DNA of 64,000 nucleotides from Brachionus rotundiformis (GCA_016802295.1 JAESIW010000137.1:5768146-5832145); one strand, 5' to 3'. Positions 11,985 to 25,500 are shown, numbered from the stretch's first letter. The notes: a model not told the origin generated them from the letters alone. Translations and numbers: made by a program.

Positions 11985-12250
11985 AATTAGTTCTTGCTAC
12001 GACACCCTAACAATATTTTTGAGCCCAGCACTGTTTTGTGGCACCATGTTGCTGTAGAAGCCAAGACTTCGATTTATCTAGATTTTACAATGCTATCAGG
12101 CATTTTTCTATTTTGGGCCACTATGCTCGAAAAGAAAACATGTCGAACAGTCAAAGCAGAGCACCATTTATTTTATGATTTGACCAAAAACTTTCCAAGT
12201 GCATTCTCATATTATTGCCTCTTAATAACACTCTTTCTATGGTTAAGGTA
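11985..12250 (+). repeat. Diverged dispersed repeat, copy A
   Basis: Begins gttcttgct, continues with ctaacaa and a gagccca block, and holds an open frame of 85 codons from 11994. The same ordered blocks occur on the minus strand at about 55875-55690, with an ACATGTC match further in. The two copies are too diverged to define ends or a coding capacity. The frame is more likely a remnant than a gene. Confidence 0.4.
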
Positions 12251-12999
12251 GATTCTAGCCATTTTGGCATTTTTCAATCCACTTGCTAATTTAAACATTT
12301 CTTTATTGAAATCAAATCTCCTCCAATTCACCTTTTCCTTAGTTTGGCAAACCTCATTTTAGCAATCACATTTCATAATTCATAATTCGTTAAGTAAAAG
12401 GTATTTTTGTTGCACGTTCCTGGTATTCCTCTAATGCATCACATCCATTTAATAAGAGGAAACATTCAATAAAAATTTTAAGAAATTTTGCTATATGACT
12501 TAACGAGCTTAACTCTAGAAAATAGTGTAGTATAATTTTTAGTATGTGCTGACTATTATAATAGTAAAAATTTAAAAACTGGTCCTTAAAATCAACAGAT
12601 ATTAATCAATCAATTTGGTAAAAATAAATTTGTACAACTAATTTAATTATAAATCAGTTGACAAAGAGGTTTAGGTTTTAACATTACATCTGATTTAAAT
12701 TCTGTCGATAATATGATATAGGCTAATTTTCTATTCAATATGCTTCCAAGTACATTTACACTTTTTACTAATGAGTTTACCAATGGAGATTTTTTACCAA
12801 TCTTGATTAGAAATTATCTTCTTCGGTTTTAAGAAAAAGTGAAACAGAAATTGAAAACAACATCACCATTAAATCAAGGGTTAATTGATTGAATTTTAAA
12901 ATCATTAATTGTTGAACAAGGTGATCTGGAAATTTTTTGAAATTTTTTTGATATGGAATGAAAAATTTAAGAAATAAAACAACAAAAAACGACGATTTA

Positions 13000-13137
13000 C
13001 AGTAGCGCTACACTTGGATTTTACATAAATTACGTAATTTGACGGAAAAATAAATAAATTTACGTAAAGTTAGAATTTTTTAAATTACGTTTATTAACGT
13101 AAATGTACGTAATTTAACGTAAAATCCAAGTGCACTG
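13000..13137. mobile_element. 138-bp MITE with TA target duplication (mariner-like)
   Basis: The ends begin CAGT and end ACTG, flanked by TA on both sides (12998-12999 and 13138-13139). The terminal inverted repeats share CACTTGGATTTTAC and AAATTACGT blocks, interrupted on the left by a few extra bases. TA duplication, CAGT ends and tiny size fit a non-autonomous Tc1/mariner-type element. It has no coding capacity. Confidence 0.75.
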
Positions 13138-14029
13138 TAATTCTTCTTAATTTTATAATTATTGCTTTTCTATTATCAATTTCTAAATTAACTGTAAATT
13201 TAAAATGTTGAAAAACTAATTTATTTGATAGTCATTTTAAAGGAAAGCTAAAAGTTAATTAGATTGTAAAAATTATTTCTTGCGTTGCAGTTAATGTTAA
13301 AAACCAAATTTTATTGCTGCATAGGTGACCATCGATGTCATCATAAAATCATTTTTAAAATTAGTTAATTGTTAATTTTTGAATTTAAAATTTTTTTTAT
13401 CAAAATAATTTCACATTTAACTTTTAAATTCAAGTCTTCACAAGGTTCACGGTATTAAAATTTGGGTTAAATAAAGAAAAAAAAGTCAGCATATTGAAGT
13501 TTATGATCAAATTAAAATGATTATGCTCAAAAATTATTTTTTTTTAAATTTTTGAAACTTTTTTAATTGAAAAATGTAATGCAATATGATCAAAAACTTC
13601 AACTTGTCAATAAAGCCTTATTTATTTGATTCAGCCATTAGTTTATATTTTGATTTGGTCTCTTAATTTATTATCTGAAAAAAATTACATGCAATCTTTC
13701 CATTTGTCTTTACTTCTCTTTTGAAATAATAAAAAGCATAAAATCACCCTTAACAAAAAAGTATAATAATTATAATTATCAAAACTTTTAAACATGTACT
13801 TAAATAAATTCCTATATGATTTTAGGAGCTTGTATTAGTTCCAAAAATTCATTGCTTGGTAAAGAGTTATAATAAATCTCAATTTTTAAAAGTTTTTTTT
13901 TTTTAAACTAATAAATATTTTATTCAGAAAAAGATATTTTTTATTCAAGATAAAATTTTTAACATTCATTTAATTGTTTATTTTTATCGATGAGTAACAG
14001 TTTTTGACTCAACACAAATGAAAACCAAG

Positions 14030-14418
14030 TTATTTATATTTAAGGGCATCTTCATATGAAGGTGGATGGTCGTCATGAGTATGCTCAGGTTCTTTTGGTT
14101 GGAGTTTGGGACCTTGGACGTTGGGCATCGTGAGGACAACTCTTGGCTGATTCTGTCTGCTGTATCTCAGAGTAATTGACCTGTCTTTATTTAAATAAGT
14201 ATCGTGGAATTAATAAGATTTTAAAAATTATGATAAAAAATGTTGTTTTCAAAGTAACGATAAATAATAATTAGCTTACTATCTACTCTTTCTGTGTTGG
14301 CCTGTCTTCGTTTTTTTTTTCTCAAGTAAAAAATTACAATTCCCACTACAATCAAAATAATTAATCCGACCAAAATTAATAAAATTGGTAAAAAATCTTC
14401 AAAGTCATCCATGTTCAA
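14030..14418 (-). CDS. Small single-pass membrane protein with PPxY motif, paralogue A
   Basis: Exons 14418-14280 and 14184-14030, joined in phase 1 over a 95-nt intron, give 97 aa. A short acidic N-terminus is followed by a strong hydrophobic helix (about residues 9-31), a basic KKKRR cluster, and a polar tail ending PPSYEDALKYK. PPxY motifs recruit WW domains of NEDD4-family ubiquitin ligases, so an adaptor or trafficking role is plausible but unproven. The neighbouring gene at 14587-14889 has the same layout, intron phase and C-terminal motif; the two are clearly a tandem duplicate pair. No named family was recognised. Confidence 0.7.
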
Positions 14419-14586
14419 ATTTTTTTTAAATTGTAAAACTAATCATTTCAAGTCTTTGAAATGTTATATAAAATTATTAGAATTATCTTGAGATAAAAAA
14501 ACTGCTAACATAATTTGAATTAAAAAATTTTTTCAGGTAAAAAATAAAAAATGGGTTTTAGGAAATTTTCAATATTTTAGTTAATA

Positions 14587-14889
14587 TTAGTTTTTATCCA
14601 GATTAATGGCAACTTCATAAGGTGGTGGCAAATCTTGTTCCATTCGATTTGTCTCGACCCGATTTGGTTCAATTATAAAAATAGGTCTTTGTGGTATTCG
14701 AGCAATGTTTCGATTAATCGCATATCCTTTAGAAAAAACATTTTAGATTTTAATAGAAAAAAGGATTTATTATTTACTATATGATCTTGAAAGTTGTTGA
14801 GGGTTTTTTTTTGATAACTTCCGACATAACAAAATTAATAATATAAAAAAAATAATTATAATAAAAATTGTGAATATATCTTGAATCAT
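14587..14889 (-). CDS. Small single-pass membrane protein with PPxY motif, paralogue B
   Basis: Exons 14889-14778 and 14726-14587, joined in phase 1 over a 51-nt intron, give 83 aa. It starts MIQDIF, runs into an almost pure Ile/Leu/Phe helix (about residues 5-22), then CRKLSKK and a polar tail ending PPPYEVAINLDKN. It is shorter than its paralogue 168 bp downstream, but shares topology, the phase-1 intron just after the basic segment, and the terminal PPxYE. The first exon is very AT-rich, which forces the helix composition. Function unknown. Confidence 0.65.
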
Positions 14890-15867
14890 CTTTGTTCAAA
14901 TTTTCATTCTAACAATAAAAATAAAAATTTATTTGTTAAAGAACTACAAGATACAAGAAAATTATATGAAAATTTGATCATTTATATCCTATTTAAAAAC
15001 TGGTTAATAATTTCTAAAATGATCTATTACTTTGAAAATTTGAAATTTCAAAAGAATGAAAAAATCCTATTCTATAATAAATATCGCGATATAAACAATA
15101 TAAAAATTATCTTATCATATTTAAAATTGAATGTCTAAAAAAGATATTGTTTAATATGAAATATAGTTGATTCCATTGATAGAAAAAGTATTAAATTTTT
15201 CGACACGATTTCGGGCATTGTGAATTATGGAAGAAAACAAAATTAAAAACCAATACTAAAATTTTAAATCTATCAAACTTTTTTTAAAAAGTCCTAAACT
15301 CGTTCTGCAAAATGTATCAGGTGACATTAAGTTTTTATCACCGAAAAAAAATTGTTTTAATAATTTATAATGCATGTAGTTTTTGCAGAGACTAGATCTT
15401 GGTAATAAATATTTGGTATCAGCTGATGCATTTTGCACAACAAGTTTTGGACCTTTTTAAAAAAAAGTTATCTAAATTCAAAGTTTTTTATATGATTTTT
15501 AAAAAAAGTTATTCTATTCGAGTTTTGAGAATTTGATATTTTCTAATGAGCGTAACATGGATAGAAATTTAAATTATATACCAAAAAGTATTTTTGAATA
15601 TTTAGAAAGATAAGTTATGAAGACAAAAATATTTAATTTAATATTTTTCAGACCAGTTTTACGGACTAATATACAAATAACAAAAATTGACTTTTAAAAA
15701 ACGATTTTATTTTTTGATAGAGAATAAAATATTTTTTATTTAAAAAGACTAAAAATTAGTAAATCACGCTTCATTCTAAACTGTCTTTTAAAATCAAAGT
15801 GACAAAGCCTCAAACAAATTCACTCTGAAAATAAACATTAAAAAAAAACATTTATAATTTAACATAT
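14890..15867. other. Intergenic region with a dispersed repeat
   Basis: Block 15290-15460 resembles 16790-16950 inside the SEC24 intron: both have AAACTCGTTCT(A/G)CAAAATG, a TTTATCACC block, a CTAGTCTTGG/CTAGATCTTGG block and ACAACAAGTTTT. No gene supported. Confidence 0.5.
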
Positions 15868-18800
15868 TTAGCTCAAAATATTTTTTATTTCTCTGTGCAA
15901 ATGGTATAAATACTCTACATATGACAAACTATTTTGACTAATTCCTTTATCTTCGACCAGCAAGTTTTTGAAAAAATATTCCAAAGTGTCTCCTTTACGC
16001 ACCACAGTTAACTAAAAAAATACAAACATATTATCAAAAATAGCCAATTTTACCAAAGTTTACTTTTAAATTTGATTTTCGCTCTTGGTTTATCTTATTT
16101 ATTAAAGAGCGCAGGTTAATCGATATTTGGGTATCGATTTCCAATATTTTGGCCTATAAATAAAATAAATTTTTCCTCTCTAATTCTTAGATTAGATTTC
16201 ATAAATATACTTTTTCAACATTAAGTTGCTGTACAGCCGAAACGCCGAACAAATTTTGTATTAAATTGGACGGGACATTGGCGCCAATCCACAAATACAT
16301 AACTAGTCCATTTTCAAGCAAATAGATACCATCGTCTTTAAGTCTTTCGTAAATACATCTTATTGGGCTTGGGATCTCTTCTTCTGACTCTAATTCGTGC
16401 TAAAAAAATTAAATTTTTAGTAAATATTTCTATATTGAATTATTAAATTATTAGAAATATATTCAACTTGGTAAGGACTTTTTTCTAATCGATCGCTTTA
16501 TATTCTCTAATTTTATTTTTTTTTAAAGACTTAAAGTCGAGAGCCTAGATAAAAATTTCAAAAAAATTTTAACACTTATTTATTAGTTTAATAAACTTTT
16601 TTTCCAATTTTCCTCATTCTAATTTTAAGCTAAAATTTACATTAAAAACCAACTATCTGATAGTCCGCATCATATCAGCTGAACATCTTTTTATTTTTAA
16701 ACTTTTGAAAGTATTCATTATCGTCCATTATATTGGAAAAACAAAAAAAATATAAAAATGTAATTTAAAATTTAAATATTTTTTTTAAACTCAAAAACTC
16801 GTTCTACAAAATGATCACCTGATACAAAATATTTATCACCTAAATCTAGTCTTGGCAAAAATATTTTTTATACAATTTTTTTTTCTTATAGTTTTGTCAG
16901 AAAAAAAGATTTCGGTGAAACATTATGTGTCATACAACAAGTTTTTAAATTTTAAAAAAATAATGCTGATAACTTTTATGTTCTTTCATATAATTTTATT
17001 TTAAAACTTAAAATCGAAAGCCTAGCTAAAAATTAACTAATTTAATTTGATAAACTTTTTTAAATTTTCCTCATTTACATTTAAAACTTATATTTACAAC
17101 CAACTATCCGATAATCTGCATGAATATTTTTTCTCATATCATCAAAACATTAAAATTTTTTAATTATCATTAATTATTTCAAAAATTTTCATTCTCACAA
17201 TAAAAGTTAAATAATTAAAACCTTCTTTTAATTAAATTAATTTTGCTAGTGTTTTTTTATACAATTAAAATTTTTAAAATCAAGAAACATAGATAAAAAT
17301 AAATTACCACTGGCAAAATTCTTGGATAAAAGTAGTAATAAGTTGATCTAATATCCATTGACATTAGCCTATACATCAAATAAGCCCGTTCGTCAGTGGT
17401 AACTGTTTGAGAGCCGGAGATGGCGTCCGACTTTAGTAAACTATTCGAAAATACGGGAAGTAATTTGAGAGTTTCGGGCAAAATAAACTGTCCTTTGGCC
17501 GGTGAATTGGTGCAATTTCTTCGATAAGTAGCCAAAATGTGTGATACTTGATTAATAAGATTTTCCCTAATTGACTTAGGCGTCGAGACTGTTATCGATC
17601 TACACGCCAATTTGGCCATGTAATTGATCAAACAATCAAGTTCACAATTAGAATACATTTGTGAATACTGGGTACAGACATTTAAGCTCAAATTGTGAAC
17701 CCGAATCCTGCGCTGACCAGACAAAGATGTATATAACAAAGCGGCCTGAATGTAGACCTTGGCGTTTTCATTCAATTTGTCATCATGTTTTAGCTCAACA
17801 GCCAGCGAAGTTTGCTTATTCACACCGGCTAATTCAATGTCATTGCCGTACATGCTAAAATTGCCAATGTAGTCCACTGGCCTAATGCCTGTGCTAGTTC
17901 TAACCTTCATCACAGCGTCGAAAGCCACTGTTTTCTCTATAGAATACTTTAGGTCCTCGCACAAACGCTCGCCATGTGTGTCAGCCATAAAAAAGTCATA
18001 CTTGTAGATCTGACCACTGGTCTTGCGAGTCAAATCGCTCAATGTGGCCAAATCACAGTATTGATTGGGCATCATAAATAGATCCACACTGCATCCGTTC
18101 TCGACGCACTTCTTGCCCAATTGAGCATAGTAGTCATTTTGTGGTGACAAGAGCCCTTTTTCTTTATCAGTTGCTAGCAGTTTTTTGTCATCTCTCATTT
18201 TCAATTGACCAGGGCCTAGACAATTAGGTAAATTAGTGTGGAAAACAAATAGCTTTCCGGCCAAATTGGCAGATTTGAGAGCATCTATGCCTGCTTCGAT
18301 CACAGGTCCGAGCACAATCTCTGTTTCTTTATTCTCTTGGAACATAGATGGCAATGAGTCAAGCAAATTTTCAATAACACTGCGCGATTCGCCCAAGCGG
18401 ACCAAAAATCCATCCAATATTGGCACAAACACTTCTTCTATGTCGCTTACAATCATCATCTGTGGTGCAGCTAGTGAGCTTTTTAAATTGTAGAAATGTA
18501 GCTCCTTGTCATAGGTTACAAAGCCCACTTTAATGTCCGATTGGGTGATGCTGGCTGCTGGATTAAGCAAGTCACGTGGTAAATTGGGCAAAATGACATC
18601 CTTAATGTAAGGACAGAGTACATGCAAGAGACCACTGCGTATGCTGTTTATGGACACGTCGATCATGAATATGAACGCTGGACTCTGAGGTAAAGTTTGA
18701 TTACGGCAGTAGTCTTTGGTAGCAGTGAATTCGTACGAGCCGCAGCACAATTCGGCTCGTTCGTACATGTCCACTCTTTTTCCCATATGATCCAAGTGAT

Positions 18801-20214
18801 TGAAGTATTCTTGTGGCACTTGGGTTATGTCTTCGCAAAATGGACACTGGAATTTTTTGCCATTGTCCACAAATTGCATAAATGGAGACATGTACGCTTT
18901 GCATCGTTTGCATCTAATTGGTCCTATTTCTCCCATGTCGCTAACTGGTGGCTCGATTTCTCCCTGAGCCAATTCAGCAAAAGGACTTAAGCTCAAAACT
19001 AATGGTAGCTTTGATTGTTTGAGCAAATCGGCATTATTCGGCACTGAGTACATGCTTGAGCGAATAAATCTTGGATTACAATTGCCCATATCTTTACAAA
19101 AGAAATTTGTTGTAGTCAATGGCGGCATTTTGCCAGCTTCATTTGTCTCAAAATATTGTCCACCAAATTTGCTCTCATTTACTTGCATTACTTCAATTGG
19201 ATTTGGTATCTGATCCATGTCCATTTTTGGTTGCGATTGCTGCTGTTGATCGTAAATAGGTTGACCTGGCGCCGGAGGTCTCATAGCGCCTGGATAAGCT
19301 CCGGTTGGTGGTTGCGGATAGCCAGATGGAGGCTGATAGCCACCAGCTGCAGGTGGATTATTCGAAGCAAACGGACTTGGTTGAATTGGTTGTGATGCAT
19401 AAGTGTTTGGGCCCATTGGCGGCATCGGCTGTCCATTTGTAGGTGGCTGATTGAATTGTTGAGTGTACGGTTGATTATAGCCCATAGGTGGAGCAGAGTT
19501 TAATGGTGGTGGAGGTTGTGACATTGATGGCGCTTGAGGAGCTAAATTAATTGGTGATGGAGACGATTGAGAGGAAATTTGGGCAGGCTGTTGTAGCAAA
19601 GGGGGTCTATTGAAACTAGGGGGCTGTTGAGGAGGAAAATTTGCAGCCGCATGTTGAGAGGAAGGATTGGGTGGTTGCTGACCAGATGGTGGAGGTTGAG
19701 AGGCAAAAGGTTGTTGTAGTGAAGGATTGGGAGTCTGCTGTCCAGGTGGTGGAGGCTGAGAGGCAAAAGGTTGTTGTAGCAAAGGGGGTCTATTGAAACT
19801 AGGAGGCTGTTGAGGAGGAAAATTTGCAGTCACAGATTGAGAGGAAGGATTGGGTGGTTGCTGACCAGATGGTGGAGGCTGGTTGAAGTTAGCTGGTGGT
19901 TGAGGGTAACCATTTGGTGGTTGACTCATTTGTGGTCTTGGCATAGATGGTGGTTGGTAAAAGCTAGGTGAAGCCCTGCTTGGAGGCTGATTCAAAGCTA
20001 AATTTGACATCTGTTGGGACAGTTCGGCCGGAGGCCGAATCATTGCTGGATTTGTCTGTGGTAATTGATTGGGTTGTGGTGGTCTTTGAAATGCAGACAT
20101 TGGGGGTGGCATGAACGCCGGATTCATTGGCTGCTTGTTAAATGGTGCTCCCACAGATGCCATTTCGTTCTGAGGTGGTTGATTTGGCATCGGCTGATAA
20201 TTTGGTTGCATCAC
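15868..20214 (-). CDS. SEC24: COPII coat subunit Sec24 (SEC24C/D type)
   Basis: Exons 20214-17308, 16399-16211, 16153-16064 and 16011-15868 give about 1109 aa, all joins in phase 0. Residues 1 to about 335 are Pro/Gln-rich, with repeated QQPP and FNRPPLLQQP units. A CxxC..CxxC zinc finger (RCKRC, CPFC) lies near 430-460, followed by the trunk, beta-sandwich and helical domains, the last ending YPRILPV. The three small exons supply the gelsolin-like C-terminus (RCIYERL, YLLENGL, WIGANV, LFGVSA, LLVEDKG). Sec24 binds cargo and pairs with Sec23 to build COPII vesicles at ER exit sites. The first exon alone ends early in intron sequence, so the downstream exons are needed for a full protein. Confidence 0.93.
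16525..17130. repeat. Imperfect direct repeats inside the SEC24 intron
   Basis: The 909-nt intron (16400-17307) carries two related blocks, about 16525-16680 and 16990-17125. Each has a GAAAGCCTAG/GAGAGCCTAG core, TTTTCCTCATT and CCAACTATC(T/C)GATA in the same order. Between them sits a block similar to 15290-15460. These look like old transposon fragments; ends are not clear. Confidence 0.5.
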
Positions 20215-22565
20215 GGAAATAAAGTATTTACTGTTGAATAAATGACAATTTTATGTTCTATACTAATGAAAAAATTTCAAAAATTTATAAAGAATAGAAA
20301 TTTAAATATAACACGTCAACATTATGATTTTAAATCGAACAAGCAAAAACTAAGAACGTATCTAGATTAGAGTATTTTGCATGTATTCATATGAATGCAA
20401 ATTTCAAAAAAAAATATTAAGAATTTTTTATACTTATTTTGTATAGGTCTATCGTTCAGATAAGATAAATAGGATTATGAATCTGGGCTTATTTGAATAG
20501 CCACATCGATTATTCGGGTTATTTTTAATCAAAGATTTATATTTTATCATTTAAACTAATCAATTTAATAAATTAATTAAAAAATTTACTGATAAGAGTT
20601 TAACTTTTTTTAATTTAAATAAAATGAAAAAATTAAATATTAAAAAGTTTTTACTCAAGTTCCATTTGTAGCATTTAACTTGGGTCTTTAAAGTTTAAAC
20701 AGAGTGCAAAACCAACTTGACTTTTTACTAAATTAGGCATGAATTTCTTAGCTTCAAATTAAAATATAAAATAGAATAATTTCTAATTAGTTTATAATTG
20801 ACAACAATACTTGCATGATCATTTGATAAAAAAAAGTTATAAAACAAGTTTTACTTCTCATTTTATAAAGATAAGTAAAACAACATAATAGAAAAGTCTC
20901 ATGAATAGTCTGCAACTCTTGACGATCCTGATCGCTAAGTTTAATATTGTAAAATAGAATTTTTAAATATTAAATATTTCAAACCAATTTAGATTTTTTT
21001 TTATTAAAATATTAATTTTTTTAATATTAGTAAATAAAAAATTTTAATGTTTTTTAAGAGGCTGCTTGTGCAGTTAACCCAGCTGGACGAGCTTATGAAA
21101 CAAAACTAGGAATTAAGAAAATTAAGTATAAATTACTTTTTTCTCCGAAACTAATTAAATTTATTTTTATTATGTTTCATTTTTAATATCTAAAAAGCTA
21201 CTAAAGACTATGAAAAAAATATTAGGCAAAAATTTTTTTAATCAAATAGAAAAATGGATGTAATTGAAGAATGAATGAGTTAGGACATTTTTATTATAGT
21301 TTTGTTTTTTAATACACCACGAAATTTTATAAATTTTTTTTGAACAATTATTTCGAGAGATTTTTATAAATTATAAGCTTTAGAATAATAAATCACATTC
21401 ATATAATAGTATTCGTTTAAGATAAAAATCTCATCCTTTAAATTCATTAAAAATTCCAATCTAAGATTAAATTCAAATTTTTTAAGATAAAAAAAGTTCG
21501 GAAACCAAGTCCCATTTTAAGAATTGACTGATTAATTAAATAAGGCAGAAAATTAAAAATGAAAAAGTCCAATTTACTGCCATAGCTTCGAAGAAGTTTA
21601 ACAGAAAAGGGTCGCAGTATTATTTACTACTACTCCTACTACTTACTGATCTGGATGGTAAATGGTAATATGGTTATGTCTAATAACAATTTTTTATTAG
21701 AAATTTCATAGTAATTTGATGTAATTTTCTGCCTTATATAATTAATCAGTCAATTCTTAACATGACTTGGGGACTTCTTTTCCGAACTTTTTTTATTTTA
21801 AAAAATTTGAATATCATTTTTCATTGACTGATTGATTAAATAAGTCTATTTAAGCATCCTACAATTTTATCAAGATCATTCATGACTAGATTATTTTCGT
21901 TCTTAATTTCTTAATTCCTAGCTTGGTTGGTTTTGTTTCATAAGCTCGTCCAGCTGGGTTAACTGCACGAGCAGCTTCTTAACACTAGAAGCACCAAGTA
22001 TTAAGGTTTGAGTCAGTTTTTTAAAAATTTGTATACTTTTTATTTATATTTTATGACTCATACATTGATTTTGTAGCTAAATTCAAAATTTTAATTGAAA
22101 TTTTGAATTCTAGTAGTATAGTATATTCTAGTAGTTATGCTCTAATAACAATAGTTTACTTGGATATTAGCGGCCAAAAATCGAAAAAGAGTCATTTTCA
22201 AAATTACGAAATTAGCCAATTCTTTTATGACCAAGTCTTTAACTTTAGTCTATATACATTTCTTTCAATGAAAAACTAAAAAATAATTTTTTTGACTTAA
22301 TTTTTTTTAACTATAAAAATATTTGATATCAAATGATTAAGCTAATTTTTTATTTTTTAAGTTATTCTATTTTTAGCATTTCTTTGATTAATAGAATCAA
22401 AGTAGTATGCTTTTAGGTCTCAAAAAATCGTTCCATGTAATTAGCTACCACCTCATCAATTATTGTTTTTACAACTGAAAAATAAATCTTTCAATTAAAT
22501 CAATTAAAAAATAATTTAAAAAAATAAAACATAATTTTATTTTATTTTAAAAATTAAAAAAAAAA
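20215..22565. other. Intergenic region with nested inverted repeats
   Basis: A 2.35-kb gap between SEC24 and the lysine-rich gene. It is dominated by the foldback structure at 21056-21984; no gene found. Confidence 0.6.
21056..21984. mobile_element. Nested foldback element (two concentric inverted repeats)
   Basis: Outer arms at 21056-21125 and 21901-21984 are inverted copies sharing GTGCAGTTAACCCAGCTGG and AGCTTATGAAACAAAAC. Inner arms at about 21470-21562 and 21722-21820 are a second inverted pair sharing AAAAAAAGTTCGGAAA, AATTGACTGATTAATTA and AAGGCAGAAAATTA. The loop has a short TACTACTACT run. No transposase frame is present. This may be one element inserted in another, or a single large foldback. 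Confidence 0.65.
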
Positions 22566-25500
22566 TTATAAACTTCCTGGTGGATAATAGAGATTAGCCT
22601 TAATACTTAATGGTGGAAGAAATAAACGACTGGTCTGTGATTCACAACTTCGAGTTGCATTAAGCATGTACCTCCATTGAAGCTTCATATAGTCGTGTTT
22701 CATGTTCAATAGCTGATGATAAAGACGTCTTTTAAGAGCTCTATTCCGCATTGTGTCATCAGATTTGAATATGGGCCATGAGTTAAGAACATTTTTGTAA
22801 GCATCCACTTTTGAGTATTGATTGGCATTTGGTCGTATTGTATTCGGCCTACAGCAACAAGTTTAAATAGGAAAAATAAGTCAAATTTACTTACTTTCTC
22901 TGGTGCAAAGGTGTAACGTGGACATTAAGCGACTTATTAACATCCAATTTGGGCTCTGTGTAAAAAATGTCGCTTAATGGTTTGCTTTGTCTTGGTTTGT
23001 TTGTTGCTTTTTGCCTGAATCGCTTTGAAGAGCTTACTATCATTGCTAATTTTTGCATAACAGGGTCATTCCAAATTAAAGGAACGATTCTATGCGGAAT
23101 TCGTGAATGCAAGCGGTCAAGATAATTTTTTAAACTTGTATTAATAGTTCTATAAAAATGACTCAAATTTTGAGCATCATAAGAAATGAGCACTTAATTT
23201 TTTAATAAAAAAAAAATTGAAAAAAAATGAAAAATGATATAAACTTTTATCCTCACATTTATTTATTAGAAACAAGTGATTGAGTTCAACATCGCTAATT
23301 TTGGCAGTATTCTTTCCAAAATTATGCTGTCTCCTCAAATGTCTATTGTTTATTTTTCTAATTGGGTAAATATTATTGGGAAGTGTTTCACTATTGTTTG
23401 TACCAACTGATTCAAAATTGGAATTGGCAGGTGTATTTGGATGTTTTGAAGAAGCATGTTCCAAATGTGTATTTTGACGAAGTGGCATTTTTGTGTTGTA
23501 AGAATGAACAACTAAAAAATCTTTAAAATAAGGAACCGGAACAAACGATTCCTCTTTAATAAAAGAATTTTGTGGCAACAGTTTTTCGTAATGTTTATGC
23601 AAATCCAGACCTCTTATAACTTGACGAATTAAAAAAAATTATTAATTAATAATTTTTTAAAGATTACTTAAACATTCCAGCAAGTGATTATATTCAAATT
23701 GTTGTACTTTTTTATTCTGATTAAATCTTCTAAATTTAAAATTTTCATAATTTGACTTTAGGTCTAGTGGTTCCATGATATGACCCTTTTCGTCATTGCT
23801 TGTATCAACTGAATTATATTTCCTAATAAGGTTCTTATTTAGTTTTTTAAATTGTTCAGTGTCAGCCATCACGACACGTTTTGTGATTCCGGCCAAAATC
23901 TCCTTAGATTTTTTGGTCCGCTTTTCTTCATTTAAAATCAAATCAGTATTTTCCGGCTCATAATTAAATTCTTGGTTCGAAGTTTGACCAATATTGTCTG
24001 TATCAGACGAATAAAATTTGACTGATTTAAATTCGTATTCATCTTTATCCAAATCTTGATCATCTTCCACATCATTATCATTATCATTTTCATTTTCATC
24101 ATCATGATCATCTTTATCATGTTCATCGACATTATTATCATCAAACTCTCCTGATTTATTTATACACTCGTTTTCATTTTGAATTATTTGATCAATGTTA
24201 TCTAATTTATTAATTGAATTAGAAGTTATTGATTTATCTAATTTTATATTTGGTTCAATTCTGCTGTCAACAGGTTCTGTAGATTCAAAAGTTTTAATCG
24301 GATCATAGGTTTTTGATTTCTGAATGTATTTTATTTCCTCAATTTTTTCTCGATTTGGATAAGTTTTTTGGACTTTTTCGTCAGTTTTTTGTCGGGTTCG
24401 ATACAGTTCCCATGTTTTATGGTTTGTTGGCAAAAGATGCGATCCGCTTTTTTTTAAAAAGCTATCTTTTCCTTCCCTTAGGTTGTCTTTTTCTTGATTA
24501 TTTTGTTCTTGTGACTGAAACTGGTCCTTAAGCTTTTTTTTCACCACTCGCGACTCGATTTTTGTTTCTTCTGTTTCTGACTTGAGGGCATTTTTTTCGG
24601 ATTTTTGGGATTTGACACTTTTTTCATTTTTTTTTTCTGTTGATTTCTCTGAGTTAGTCTTTTTGGTAAATGCTTTTTCTTTTGGCACTAACAGAAGTAA
24701 ATATTTAGAATAAAAATTATATTTTAGATATTATGAAGCATCTTTTTAACATTTATTTTGATTTTTTGTATCACATTTAAAAACTAGATATTGGAAGAAT
24801 TAGAAAGACACCTATCAAAAATGATATTGTTTATACTGATTTCTCAAAAGCGATTGACCAGGTAAGTCACAATAAGTTAATCATAAAATTGAAGAGCTAT
24901 GTGATCAAAGGAAAATTACTCATTTGGATCAAATCTTTCTTTTGTCATAGGAAACAACGAGAGGTGCTTGGTTACGGAAAATCGTATTGGCTAGATGTAA
25001 CAAGTGGAGTTCCTCAAGGTTCAGTACTTGGTCCATTTCACTGTTATTTATACAAATGACCTTCCAGAAATATTCAGAGGAAGATCCTCTTTGTATGCCG
25101 ATGACTGCAAGATATATTGTATATTTAATAAATTAAGTGAAAAGATAAAGAAAGAGCTCCTGCAAGATGATATAAATAGTCTTGTCAAATGGTGTAGTGA
25201 ATGGACAATGAATCTCAACACTGAAAAATGTGAAGTAATGCATATTGGTAGGAATAATCCAAGAACGGATTATTATATATCAAAGGAAAATGTAGTCCAC
25301 AAATTGAATGAGGCTTCTGAACAGAAAGATTTGGGAGTCATAGTAAATACCGACATGAAATGGTGTAAGCAAATATGTGCTTCATCGGCAAGAGCAAACA
25401 GAATTCTTGGTGAGTATTAAATGGTTTCAGTAACCATTATTCAAGTCTTATTAAAAAAATGTACACAGTCTCGTTCGACCCCATCTCGAATGGGCAGCCT

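Larger units (their letters stand above)
11893..14029. other. Intergenic region with repeat debris
   Basis: Contains a diverged repeat at 11985-12250 and a short terminal-inverted-repeat element at 13000-13137, both listed separately. The remainder is AT-rich with no supported gene. Confidence 0.55.

Noticed and set aside
14881..15138. 85-aa Asn/Lys/Ile-rich frame
   Set aside because: Composition equals translated AT-rich intergenic DNA and it overlaps the start of a better-supported minus-strand gene.
19156..19395. 79-aa plus-strand frame opposite SEC24
   Set aside because: Antisense shadow of the Pro/Gln-rich SEC24 head; its Trp/Arg composition mirrors the opposite strand.
23938..24144. 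68-aa Met/Ile-rich frame
   Set aside because: Out-of-frame reading of the Asp/Asn-rich repeat in the lysine-rich gene.
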